The notes under the pieces: generated by a model | What the model was told of the DNA's origin: nothing | Databases searched by the model: none | What the model saw: the letters and a program-made list of their open reading frames with translations, nothing else | In this document: positions 35,756 to 43,687 of the stretch, one piece after another | How positions within the stretch are numbered: position 1 is the stretch's first letter | How the letters are laid out: the number at the start of each line of letters is the position of its first letter | Made by a program: the position numbers and the translations under genes | From: Paradesertivirga mongoliensis | GTDB lineage: Bacteria; Bacteroidota; Bacteroidia; Sphingobacteriales; Sphingobacteriaceae | Reading direction: 5' to 3' | Assembly (NCBI RefSeq): GCF_024436395.1 | Contig: NZ_JAFMZO010000003.1 | Coordinates: 1 to 64,000 of the forward strand | Length of the DNA: 64,000 bases

Positions 35756-36574
35756 TTATTCGCTCAAAATAGATCCGCTATCTTCTAATAAATTGGTTTT
35801 GGATAAAAGCTTTTTAGGGGTAAGGGTAGTAAATTTTTTAAACTCGCGATTAAAATGGGATTGATCGGAGTAGCCTAATTCATAGGCCAAGTCAGTAAGG
35901 GATTCAAATTGTCCCTGTTGAATAGTATAAAGAGTTCTTTCAAAACGTAAGACTCTTTTATAAAATGAGGGCGTAAAACCAACAGTTTGCAAAAAAATGC
36001 GTTCAAACTGCCGCTCACTTATTTTGTACTTAGCCAATAGCTTCGCATAGCTTGTTACTGAGCTTAGTTGGAGGAAATCTATTACCCTCTTGTCTAATTT
36101 TTTAATAAAATCTAATCGCTTCAAAAAAAAGGCGTCCAAGATCTTAATCCGCATTTGATGAGAAGTTGCGCTTATTAATTGCTCGATACCTTCATTTGGA
36201 CAAAAGTGATTCATATCCAACACTGCATCAGTAGTCTCTTGGGCATCAACACCAAAAAATGCCTTAACAGCATGCGGAAAAAAAGAAACAGCTATATGGG
36301 AGTACTTTGGCTCCATCTGCAGCAAGGCGGGCTTGGATGTAACCCCTTTTAAGCTTGCAGGAAAAATACCTTGATTGTGATAGCCGTGGAGTGCATTTTT
36401 ACCATCTAAACATTGAATGATAAGACGAGGAAACCTATCTGCCATCAGTTGGAGGCTTAACATTGAGTTAGTAGGAAGGTTAAGCCCCAAAGACCAGTAA
36501 TACCTTATGTATGATCTTAACGCAGGATGCGGTTGATATATATCATGAGTGGCTAAATGATTTTCGAAGGCCAT
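35756..36574 (-). CDS. AraC family transcriptional regulator
   Basis: 272 residues. The N-terminal region (HPALRSYIRYYWSLG; ITSKPALLQ-like stretch; SHIAVSFFPHAVKAFFG) resembles the DUF6597 ligand domain found in many Bacteroidota AraC proteins. The C-terminal AraC DNA-binding domain is intact: KISERQFERIFLQTVGFTPS for the first HTH and SLTDLAYELGYSDQSHFNRE for the second. It precedes the epoxide hydrolase and PhzF genes in the same direction and is a likely activator of both. Confidence 0.88.
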   Translation of the reverse strand: MAFENHLATHDIYQPHPALRSYIRYYWSLGLNLPTNSMLSLQLMADRFPRLIIQCLDGKNALHGYHNQGIFPASLKGVTSKPALLQMEPKYSHIAVSFFPHAVKAFFGVDAQETTDAVLDMNHFCPNEGIEQLISATSHQMRIKILDAFFLKRLDFIKKLDKRVIDFLQLSSVTSYAKLLAKYKISERQFERIFLQTVGFTPSFYKRVLRFERTLYTIQQGQFESLTDLAYELGYSDQSHFNREFKKFTTLTPKKLLSKTNLLEDSGSILSE

Positions 36575-36688
36575 TTTTATGGTATATTTTCTCCAACAAA
36601 TTTATTATTACCTAGTAAAAAGCCGACTACTTTTTCAATAATTTTCTAGACACTCTCTTCAGACTTTAGCATTGAAATATAATTATTA

Positions 36689-36950
36689 TCACTTTTGGTT
36701 TTGACAGGGTAAAGCCTGTCTATATTTTTTTTCTACCGGATATGCATCTAATGTTGCTACAAACTTCGGATTAGCTGCGACATCTCTGCCATCCTTATCA
36801 TAAGCAATTGAAACTTCCAGATATCGACCTGTTCGCTTCAACGCGTTTTAAGCATGTAATATTTACATAAACCTCCATTCACCGCTGTATTTCACCCGGT
36901 GTGCTTATAGGCTCACCATTTATTGTTCCGCAGATTGAAATATGCCCCTA
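36689..36950 (-). other. Unassigned coding-like remnant
   Basis: On the minus strand the final stretch (to a stop at 36689) reads ALKRTGRYLEVSIAYDKDGR and DVAANPKFVATLDAYPVEKK, which looks protein-like. Upstream fragments (ICGTINGEPISTPGEIQR) in another frame may belong to it. I do not recognise the family. The frame is interrupted, so at best it is a decayed gene. Confidence 0.3.
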
Positions 36951-37152
36951 TCCTTGCCCGCATGTTTAAATATCCCATTTATATTTGGTTCGGTACAAAC
37001 ACTAAACGTCTAATCCCGATTTATTTAAGTTCAGATCCGAATTCAGCTTATTATTTTTAACGGTTCGAGACAAGTGGGGCTCTTACACCCGATTGCAAAT
37101 TTCTTTGTTGCTTTTAATGATGATGAATCCCGGTTTGCGGATTTAAACGCCT

Positions 37153-37510
37153 TTAGGGCTTAAATGGACTACCCAAAGATTGTTCGATCATATAAGCAGT
37201 TGCAACGGCTTGTCCTGCTGCGCGAGCTACAGCTCACGTTACCGGATCACCCAATTGTCTTGCAACAGCATGTGCTCCCAGCGACGCCTTCATCGCTACC
37301 CCTGCTTTCACCTTTTTCCCAGTTCTCAAAAGCCTCCGAAGCATGAACTAATCCTTGAATAATATTTTGACCCATAAGTTCTGTTACGAGTTACGCAAAC
37401 TCTCTTGCTTATTGGTTGAGCTTACTATGATTTTCTGCTGAAAGAAGTCCTCCTCGGTGTTTTGCAAAATTTATACCGCTTGGAATATTCAAGTTTGGCG
37501 TTTAGAGGCA
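37153..37510 (-). pseudogene. Imm5-like putative immunity protein, broken
   Basis: Minus-strand pieces in changing frames reconstruct one protein: NIPSGINFAKHRGGLLSAEN with HSKLNQ, then GQNIIQGLVHASEAFENWEK, then KAGVAMKASLGAHAVARQLG, then AVARAAGQAVATAYMIEQSL. The AHAVARxLxDP...AVARAAGQAVATAHM pattern is that of the putative immunity protein (Imm5) family. It carries an in-frame TGA after GDPVT and at least two frameshifts. Such genes sit beside polymorphic toxins; no intact toxin is present here, only the RHS fossil at 10.2-10.7 kb. Confidence 0.55.
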
Positions 37511-37579
37511 TAAATTTCACTTTTGGTGAATGTACTCGCTGATATTTCAAGAGAAAACTAATCGTTTTTTGGGACTATA

Positions 37580-38080
37580 TTAGACAAGGACCTTTCGCAT
37601 CAATGTGTCCCTCGCATCAGTTTTGCATCTAACAAAACCCATCTTTTCAGCAAATTTTACTGCTTTAACATTTTGTGTTTTGGTTTGTCCCATTAGTGCT
37701 GTTACACCTAATTCCTGTTTTGAAACTTCCACCAATAAGTCAAATGCAGCCTGCATATAACCCTTTCCCCAATATTCAGGTAGCAGGGAGCCTCCTATTT
37801 CAATTTCCTTGTTCAGTTTATCCCAGTGGTGTAACGCGCAGTCGCCAATGATTAAGGTTGGATTGTCCGTCGGTCTTATTGTAAAAATATATTCGCAGAT
37901 CGATATAATTCGTTCTGTAAATTCTATTGGCGTTTCATTTGGTAAAAAAGGACTTTCATCAAAGTTTATTGCCAGTGCAGGATGTGTGTAAAGACCATGA
38001 AAAAACTTAGCGTCGTTTACAGTAAGATTTTTCAGTATTACTTTTCTGTTCGATAACATTTCGGAAACATTTATTATCAA
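37580..38080 (-). CDS. GNAT family acetyltransferase (RimJ/RimL-like)
   Basis: 166 residues. ILKNLTVNDAKFFHGLYTHP is the typical start of RimJ/RimL-type GNATs, IEIGGSLLPEYWGKGYMQAA is the acetyl-CoA loop (here WGKGYM instead of GxGxG), and TKTQNVKAVKFAEKMGFVR is the C-terminal motif. Cytoplasmic; substrate unknown. An internal ATG at MLSNRKVILKNL (38059) is an equally good start. Confidence 0.85.
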   Translation of the reverse strand: MIINVSEMLSNRKVILKNLTVNDAKFFHGLYTHPALAINFDESPFLPNETPIEFTERIISICEYIFTIRPTDNPTLIIGDCALHHWDKLNKEIEIGGSLLPEYWGKGYMQAAFDLLVEVSKQELGVTALMGQTKTQNVKAVKFAEKMGFVRCKTDARDTLMRKVLV

Positions 38081-38442
38081 GAGTTACTAGGGTAATGATT
38101 TTAATTATAGTCTAAAGGAGCGATTTGCGTATATATAAGTAATATCCCATCGTGTCTCATTATTAGATTTTCTGAGAATTTCACAATGAACTGTACATTA
38201 TACCTGGTTGTTTTTACAAGTACTCATAATCTAAAACTAGAAGGGGTTTCATCGCTTTTTATTTACCCTTACCGCTGTACGACTTGATTGAAACGCCTTA
38301 CTCGGACATTCCAAACTTTTGGCGTCTTAGACGGGCCGAGATCCGCAAAGCAGAGACTAAAATATGTAATTTTTAAAGTATTCACTTTGTAAGCACAGCA
38401 TTAAATTAAAAAAACCTTATGAACGCTTTTTATGGGAATATG
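38081..38442. other. Region without recognisable gene
   Basis: About 360 bp upstream of the GNAT and of the dioxygenase fossil. I find no open frame with family features and no hairpin. Confidence 0.35.
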
Positions 38443-38450
38443 TATCTTTG
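38443..38450 (+). promoter_or_regulatory. Bacteroidota -7 element TATCTTTG
   Basis: TATCTTTG (38443-38450) fits the TAnnTTTG consensus. It lies upstream of the PhyH pseudogene, with a 7-codon frame (MRMTVML) between them. Functional status is unknown. Confidence 0.4.
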
Positions 38451-38556
38451 CTCTATGAGAATGACCGTAATGTTATAGTATAAATTTTCAAGTCACTAAA
38501 ACTAATGTCCAATAGGGCACTAATACTTTATTGTCTAAAATTTATATTGATACATT

Positions 38557-39190
38557 ATGTATGATATTTTAAATTCCCAACAAATACATTCTTTTATTAC
38601 TGACGGTTTTGTCCGCATTGATAATGCATTCTCTTCTGATATCGCAGCCGAAGCAAGAAGCATATTATGGAAAGATATTCCAGCAAATCCAAACGATAGA
38701 CACAGCCGGTCGTATGGCTGGGGATGTATACGCAGGAGCCATTTATAAAGGCTGCTAATAACACTATACTTCACAGCGCCTTCGATCAATTAGTCGGGAA
38801 AGAAAAATGGATACCCTGCATGAGTATGGGTGCATTTCTGTTCGTTTCCCTTCTGAAGTGGATTCTGGTGATACAGGCTGGCATGTAGACGCCGGATTTG
38901 CGGGAGCTGATCACAATGACTTTTCCGCTTATCGCATCAACGTGTATTCAAAAGGGCGCGGCCTGTTGATGCTGTTTTTATTTTCTGACGTAGGCGAGAA
39001 GGATGCACCGACCAAGATTCTTAAGAGCTCTCATCTTGATGTTGCCAGATTATTAGCAGAAAAAGGTGAAGACGGGCTCTCGTTTATGGAATTGGTCTCT
39101 GAGTTGTCAGGAATTTCTAAAAGTGAAGAAATCCTGGCTGTAGGAAACGCTGGAACAGTTTATCTCTGTCACCCGTTCCTCGTTCATGGT
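38557..39190 (+). pseudogene. Phytanoyl-CoA dioxygenase family, broken and truncated
   Basis: The N-terminal part MYDILNSQQIHSFITDGFVR matches PhyH Fe(II)/2-oxoglutarate dioxygenases. After NDRHSR the frame shifts (near 38705), continuing as WLGMYTQEPFIKAANNTILH. It shifts again near 38835 into RFPSEVDSGDTGWHVDAGFA, where HVDAGF supplies the His-x-Asp iron ligands, and later INVYSKGRGLLMLFLFSDVG. The last His ligand is probably in YLCHPFLVHGAQRHLG. The gene then runs into unrelated sequence of the integrative element near 39195. Two frameshifts and a lost C-terminus make it a pseudogene. Confidence 0.75.
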
Positions 39191-39194
39191 GCAC

Positions 39195-39262
39195 AGCGAC
39201 ATCTTGGTCAAGTTTGTGTCGATCTTCGAGTTTTCGGAATATACTGGTCTGCAAATCGAAGA
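39195..39262 (+). pseudogene. Fragment of the small 47937-48131 gene
   Basis: In frame +, KFVSIFEFSEYTGLQIEEIR with TFLR is almost the same as the C-terminal part of the 64-residue protein at 47937-48131 (QFVSIFEFSEYTGLEINEIR). DNA identity is moderate, so this is a diverged copy, not a recent duplication. It marks a junction between the dioxygenase fossil and the conjugative-element remnant. Confidence 0.6.
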
Positions 39263-39482
39263 GATTCGGACCTTCCTTCGCCCACCAATTCTTCATTCTT
39301 CCAGCTTTACCACTTTCCCTCGATTTAAATACATCTTCGTATTCAGTGACATATTGCCATGTCAGTGGGTAATTCGACTTTAATTCTTTCATCGTCACCA
39401 CTAAGTCTTCAACTGTTGGGTCCCATTGCTTGTTGGTAAAAAGTAGGGTTGAGGTCCAAATGCAATTAGATGGGAATTTCAC
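39263..39482 (-). pseudogene. Possible DNA methyltransferase fragment
   Basis: Minus-strand residues MKFPSNCIWTSTLLFTNKQW, then TMKELKSNYPLTWQYVTEYE and DVFKSRESGKAGRMKNWWA. The pattern YPLTW-x-Y-x8-L/F-x-x-R...WWA is reminiscent of target-recognition regions of type II/ISP N6-adenine methyltransferases. The beginning and end of the gene are missing. Low certainty; a restriction-enzyme tail at 46289-46579 makes it plausible. Confidence 0.3.
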
Positions 39483-39595
39483 CCTGACTTTTTTACTTAG
39501 ACTTGGTGATCGAAGGTTTTAAAGTTTAGTATACATAATCTTCAAAAAGTTCCACCTTTCATTGTAGTCGGAAGATTAATGAATAAAAAAGGGCT

Positions 39596-40066
39596 TCACA
39601 CCAGCCCTTCATCTGCAAATGAGTAAAACCCTTCAACTGTCACTATTAGATGATCTAAAACAGCTATATCTAACAATTTTCCTCCATTTTTAATTTTTCT
39701 GGTAAGGTTTATATCAGCCTGACTAGGTTTTAAATTTCCTGATGGATGATTATGAGCGAGAATAATGGAACTGGCACATCCTTTCAAAGCAGTTCCGAAA
39801 ATTAATTTAGGGTCAGCTATTGTTCCTGCCATTCCTCCTGTTGAAACTTCAAATATTCCTAAAACTTTGTTTCCGCGGTTTAACAGGATGACTTTGAACT
39901 GTTCCTGTAATTCCATCTTATTCATATCCCAATTCTGGTACAAAATCTCATAGATGTCTTTGGAGCAGCATATTCTTGGTCTTTCTGACGCTTTGAACTT
40001 TGGTCTGTAAATAACTTCAATTTCTGATATCTGGAACAATGAAATCTGATTTTGTAGCTTTTCCAT
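39596..40066 (-). CDS. radC: RadC-like JAB/MPN+ domain protein
   Basis: 156 residues with the JAMM metalloprotease-type motif: conserved Glu region (GTIADPKLIFGTALKGCA), then HNHPSG at residues 105-110 and Asp at about 118 (NLKPSQADINLTRKI). It is much shorter than chromosomal RadC and lacks the helix-hairpin-helix N-terminus. This is the usual form of RadC proteins carried by integrative conjugative elements of Bacteroidota. Role not settled (DNA metabolism or protease). It starts the ICE-derived gene set here. Confidence 0.88.
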   Translation of the reverse strand: MEKLQNQISLFQISEIEVIYRPKFKASERPRICCSKDIYEILYQNWDMNKMELQEQFKVILLNRGNKVLGIFEVSTGGMAGTIADPKLIFGTALKGCASSIILAHNHPSGNLKPSQADINLTRKIKNGGKLLDIAVLDHLIVTVEGFYSFADEGLV

Positions 40067-40304
40067 AATTAGCTGATTTAGTAGTGAATGAATTAATCAT
40101 GGCGCTCAAGCAGGACTGAATAAGGACTAAGGGCAAAGTGGAGATTCAAATAATGTGGAGGCTCCGCCACAGGCGGATACCCATTTTTTTAATACTACTT
40201 TGGCGCAGCGTACCTGTGTCCGGATGCAGACCTAACTTTGTGCTGATGATTAAGAATGATGATCGTGAATGACTAGACCGACAGGATTGAAGATGGAACT
40301 TTTG

Positions 40305-40312
40305 TATTTTTG
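40305..40312 (+). promoter_or_regulatory. -7 promoter element TATTTTTG
   Basis: TATTTTTG fits TAnnTTTG and lies five bases before the ATG at 40318, so transcription would begin on or near the start codon (leaderless mRNA), as is common in this phylum. It supports the gene at 40318-40548. Confidence 0.5.
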
Positions 40313-40317
40313 CGATA

Positions 40318-40548
40318 ATGGGAATGCCGCTGAGATTAACGTTAGAAGGTAAGGACTACTGGTTTCAGATAGAAAATGAGCGACTCATTACTAAAGGCAC
40401 AGTCGAGATACCGATTGTTTTTGAAGGGGCCTCATTGACGTTGCTCAGAAACGGAAAAGGTTGGTTGATAGAAGGAAACGGTACTGGATTGTCCTCAGAC
40501 TTGGTTCACGCCATTGGCCGAGCCATTGAGTCGAGGTTTAGGTTATGA
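40318..40548 (+). CDS. Conserved-looking small protein, unknown
   Basis: 76 residues (MGMPLRLTLEGKDYWFQIEN...), mostly beta strands by pattern, with a C-terminal amphipathic helix (SDLVHAIGRAIESRFRL). A -7 promoter element just upstream supports expression. No family recognised. It is convergent with the histone-like gene and 27 bp from its stop. Confidence 0.5.
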   Translation: MGMPLRLTLEGKDYWFQIENERLITKGTVEIPIVFEGASLTLLRNGKGWLIEGNGTGLSSDLVHAIGRAIESRFRL

Positions 40549-40575
40549 AAGAAGAAGCCCTCGAGCTCCTCTCAC

Positions 40576-40755
40576 TTATTTCTCTTTGTTCTCAATCTCG
40601 GTTACTTCTTTTCTCATATCAGAAGCGAGAGTTTTAATATCCTGCAATCCTTTGCGCACCCGCGTTCCCGCAGCGCTGTTACCGCTATTATAAAATTTGT
40701 CAGCATCGGCTTCAATAGACGCAAGTAGATCTTTCAGTTTGTTGTAATTATTCAT
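40576..40755 (-). CDS. Histone H1-like protein (Hc1 family)
   Basis: 59 residues: MNNYNKLKDLLASIEADADK, then FYNSGNSAAGTRVRKGLQDI and KTLASDMRKEVTEIENKEK. The pattern KL+DLLASIEADA+KFYNSGN-AAGTR-RKGLQDIK is that of the small Hc1-type (DUF3175/histone H1-like) proteins widespread in Bacteroidota. They are usually basic DNA-binding proteins. It is too short for automatic ORF cut-offs but has a clean ATG and TAA. Confidence 0.75.
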   Translation of the reverse strand: MNNYNKLKDLLASIEADADKFYNSGNSAAGTRVRKGLQDIKTLASDMRKEVTEIENKEK

Positions 40756-40902
40756 GAATTTGAGTTTAGATAGCCAAGATGCGAAAGTTCACCAACAAAA
40801 CCAACTTGTTCCCTTGTTTGAGCTCACAACGTTCGTTTCTAACACGGTGTGTTATCGAACAATCCAACCCATTCTCACTGGGTAGGCACCAAAGAGCGGT
40901 AG

Positions 40903-40984
40903 CCATGCGAAGCGTCAAGGCCGGATGGCCAAAAAGCAACGATGACCGATGAATCCGCTTGTATAGCCTTTACGCTTCGCGTGG
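40903..40984. repeat. Interrupted inverted repeat, possible oriT or binding site
   Basis: CCATGCGAAGCGT (40903-40915) and ACGCTTCGCGTGG (40972-40984) are inverted with one mismatch, 56 bases apart. This stretch (40783-41194, about 400 bp) has no gene and is noticeably richer in G+C than its surroundings. Position between tra genes and RadC fits a regulatory or transfer-origin function, but nothing more supports that. Confidence 0.3.
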
Positions 40985-41194
40985 CGTCGGTATCTTTGCT
41001 TAAGGTGGTGAGAAAGGCGGATTTACATATAGTGAAGGTGGCCAGCAGTTATTTTGGAGAACACTTTACTTTTACTGTGTCTAGGAATCAACTCAGCATT
41101 GCACGATTCACATACTGCAAGCTCACGTGTTAGGGTTTGATTCTCTCTCCTTTTATTTTACAACTCCAAACCCGTTTTTTTTAGCGTTCCGAGT

Positions 41195-41713
41195 TCACTG
41201 CTCCACTCTCCACCCATCATCATACAATAAAAAATCCGCCTTATGGTTCTCCTTCTCATCAAACTTCCTTTTTGACAGCTTAGCAAACGGAGTAACATTC
41301 CTATAGGAGGTTGTATATTCAACAACAGCCTTTTTATCACCATCTAACATCTGGATACCAGTAACTTCTTCAATAGCCTGATCAGCTATTTTGACCCTTT
41401 GTATATTGTCTTTTTTATCCTCTTCCGTTTGCGAAACCATGTACGCCTCTCCTTTTTCTGTGAAGGAGATCAACGGTTTTCCCGAATCGCTAAAATCTTG
41501 TGTTCGTTGGACAGTTAAAAGACCATCGCTCTCCAATCCGGCGTCGAGCATTCTTTTAGCGTAGGCAGGGTCTGAAACAAATATTTTGTAGGTAGCGGGC
41601 TGAGATTGGTGGTTTTCTTGTAGAAGTTTCAGAGCTTTCTCCCGATCTAGTTTTTCAGATGAGCAGGATACGATTAAAAGGATTGGCAGTAAGTAGGTTA
41701 GTGCATCTTTCAT
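41195..41713 (-). CDS. Predicted lipoprotein, unknown
   Basis: 172 residues. N-terminus MKDALTYLLPILLIVSCSSE has a lipobox (LIVSC), so it is anchored to the periplasmic side. The body is charged and hydrophilic; no domain recognised. It lies between the 41804 gene and a gene-free region, in the same direction as the tra genes, and is probably part of the element. Confidence 0.65.
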   Translation of the reverse strand: MKDALTYLLPILLIVSCSSEKLDREKALKLLQENHQSQPATYKIFVSDPAYAKRMLDAGLESDGLLTVQRTQDFSDSGKPLISFTEKGEAYMVSQTEEDKKDNIQRVKIADQAIEEVTGIQMLDGDKKAVVEYTTSYRNVTPFAKLSKRKFDEKENHKADFLLYDDGWRVEQ

Positions 41714-41803
41714 ATAAGTAGGTCTATGGAATAACTAAGATATAGAATTGTGCCTTTATTAAAAAATGCATGAAAACTAAAGAAGCCCTTTCGGGCTCCT
41801 GGA

Positions 41804-42889
41804 TTATGACAGAGACAGTTTTCGCTTACGCGATTGCTTTTGCTTCGGCTGCTCCGGGTCGGCATCCTTCTTTTGGGCTTGCTTCTGAGAAGCCTTTTCT
41901 CCGGTTGATTCAGACTTTCCGAAAATCTGAACGTTCTGCCTTCTTACAGCATGCATCTTCTGATCGTAAACGTTTATGTTCTTGAATTGCGGAACGGCTT
42001 CGATGAAAAACTTCAAATCCTTTTCACCCTGTTTCATCGTCACCTGCTGCACATTGCCTTTTTCGAGGGACTGGAGGAGCTGTTTTTTTTGTTCCGGATC
42101 AGCAAGTTCCTTGATAGGAAAATTGCCTAAAGTCTTTTCCAGATCGTATCCGTAATGATCATTAAACTGTTTTAATTTGTGATTGCCTTTATCATCCGCA
42201 TTCTCAAAATCCAATTTTAGCCATGCACTGTACTTTTGCCCCTCTTTGATCATGAGGTCTTTGAAAACGGATCGACCTTCCAAGAGGTTGAAGGCCTCCT
42301 TTGCTGTAATTCCGTTCCCTTTATTCACATAGAAGGATTGACTTTTTTCTTCCTCCGGTTTTCCGTTCTGCAGTTTAGCATCCATTCGGTTGAAGAAATA
42401 CATTTCTGTAGAATCAGATTTTTTGAAATGGAGAGTGTAGTCCATCTTATTATTGAAATGAGGAATTTGCAAGTTGATCTGAAATTCTCCTTTTTGTTGC
42501 TCAATATTTTTCTTCAGTTCCTCGTTAAGTTTGTCTCCAAATCCAAAATACTTTAAGCTGGATTGAAGGAAGTCTAGATTTTGCGTATTCATAGATCTTA
42601 TTGATTTCAAGTGTTGAATGTCTTTATCCTCATTTTGCCTGGGTTTGATATCTAACATTTTTTTCAATTGATAGAGAGCGTCTGACACATACCCGGTTTC
42701 TATTATTTCCCAGGCAGAGGTATTATCATGAGCATACTGCTGGGCATCCAGATGGCTGGAAAAGCAGTTTACATCCCACTTTCCTTTAATGACTGAGTCG
42801 GGGGCGTATGCGAACCACTTTTTCCCCTCCGAGTACTCACTTTCAAAATAGTCGCGCAGATTGTCAGCGTTTTCATGATCGAATTCCAT
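41804..42889 (-). CDS. Conjugative-element protein, DUF3945-like (tentative)
   Basis: 361 residues, acidic at the N-terminus and very basic at the end (KQKQSRKRKLSLS). The central KSDSTEMYFFNRMDAKLQ and GITAKEAFNLLEGRSVFKDL, with IKELADPEQKKQLLQSLEKG and QVTMKQGEKDLKFFIEAVPQ, resemble the DUF3945-type proteins found in Bacteroides/Pedobacter mobile elements. It lies between TraN and a lipoprotein on the same strand. The family name is from memory; role unknown. Confidence 0.5.
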   Translation of the reverse strand: MEFDHENADNLRDYFESEYSEGKKWFAYAPDSVIKGKWDVNCFSSHLDAQQYAHDNTSAWEIIETGYVSDALYQLKKMLDIKPRQNEDKDIQHLKSIRSMNTQNLDFLQSSLKYFGFGDKLNEELKKNIEQQKGEFQINLQIPHFNNKMDYTLHFKKSDSTEMYFFNRMDAKLQNGKPEEEKSQSFYVNKGNGITAKEAFNLLEGRSVFKDLMIKEGQKYSAWLKLDFENADDKGNHKLKQFNDHYGYDLEKTLGNFPIKELADPEQKKQLLQSLEKGNVQQVTMKQGEKDLKFFIEAVPQFKNINVYDQKMHAVRRQNVQIFGKSESTGEKASQKQAQKKDADPEQPKQKQSRKRKLSLS

Positions 42890-42915
42890 CTTCTATTCCT
42901 TTAGTAATTGCGCCT

Positions 42916-43677
42916 TTACATTTTCTCTGCTGTCACTTTTAAGTACAAGTTCCGGGCTCCGTTCTTTTCGTAAATCTCCGTGAATAACGCCTGGCCTTTT
43001 GCAAGTGGAAACTTGTCGAAGGTAAATATATAAAGTCCCGAGCCACCGGCTGTGATAGTATTTTGCGATGCTCCAATGGCTTGCGTTGGATGGATTTCCC
43101 GCTCCTGAGTAACTGTCCTTTTCGTGGTTTTGAGATCCCGGACATAGAAGCGGACGAAATCGAGATCATAGTTAATACTGGAGTTATTTTCGATTTTCAA
43201 CTTATAAAAGAGAGTATTTCCTGACACTGATATCTGTCCGAGTTCAGCTTTTACTCTGCCCTTTTTGTCGCTGGTTACTACATTTCGGACTCTACCTGAT
43301 GCTAGTTTTGAGCTGACTTCTTCTTTTGGCGTTTTCCGTCGGGCATCTACTGCTACAGTTTCCTGGCTGTTAGCCAAACGATAAAAGCGACCAGCCCGGC
43401 CATAAGAAAAGGCAACGGGAAAATGATAATCTCCTCCGTCTTCTGTTGTTATACGAATCTGGGAGGGGAAAAAGCCTTGCGAGGCTTTAACTGTAAGCAC
43501 ATTATCTCCTGTTACCGCTGCAATTAGATGACGACCAGCATTTACCGGATTGGCAATCCTCGCAGGAAATTCTATTGCTGTTGTTTTGTTGTGGCTGACA
43601 TAAATAGTATCCTGACCGCTGACTAGATTCGCTATGCAGATCAATGTCAGGATTATTATTGATTCAAATGATTTCAT
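42916..43677 (-). CDS. traN: Conjugative transposon protein TraN
   Basis: 253 residues, signal peptide MKSFESIIILTLICIANLVS. VSHNKTTAIEFPARIANPVN, VKASQGFFPSQIRITTEDGG and YDLDFVRFYVRDLKTTKRTV follow the TraN (DUF4138) pattern of CTnDOT-type elements, where it is a periplasmic/outer-membrane VirB9-like component. It starts 10 bp after TraM and is followed 27 bp later by the 41804 gene. Length is close to complete for the family. Confidence 0.85.
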   Translation of the reverse strand: MKSFESIIILTLICIANLVSGQDTIYVSHNKTTAIEFPARIANPVNAGRHLIAAVTGDNVLTVKASQGFFPSQIRITTEDGGDYHFPVAFSYGRAGRFYRLANSQETVAVDARRKTPKEEVSSKLASGRVRNVVTSDKKGRVKAELGQISVSGNTLFYKLKIENNSSINYDLDFVRFYVRDLKTTKRTVTQEREIHPTQAIGASQNTITAGGSGLYIFTFDKFPLAKGQALFTEIYEKNGARNLYLKVTAEKM

Positions 43678-43687
43678 GGCTGATGAA

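Noticed and set aside
39117..39262. First part of the minus-strand frame 39117-39482 as a gene
   Set aside because: It is antisense to the dioxygenase fossil and to the small-gene fragment; only the part beyond 39263 looks meaningful.
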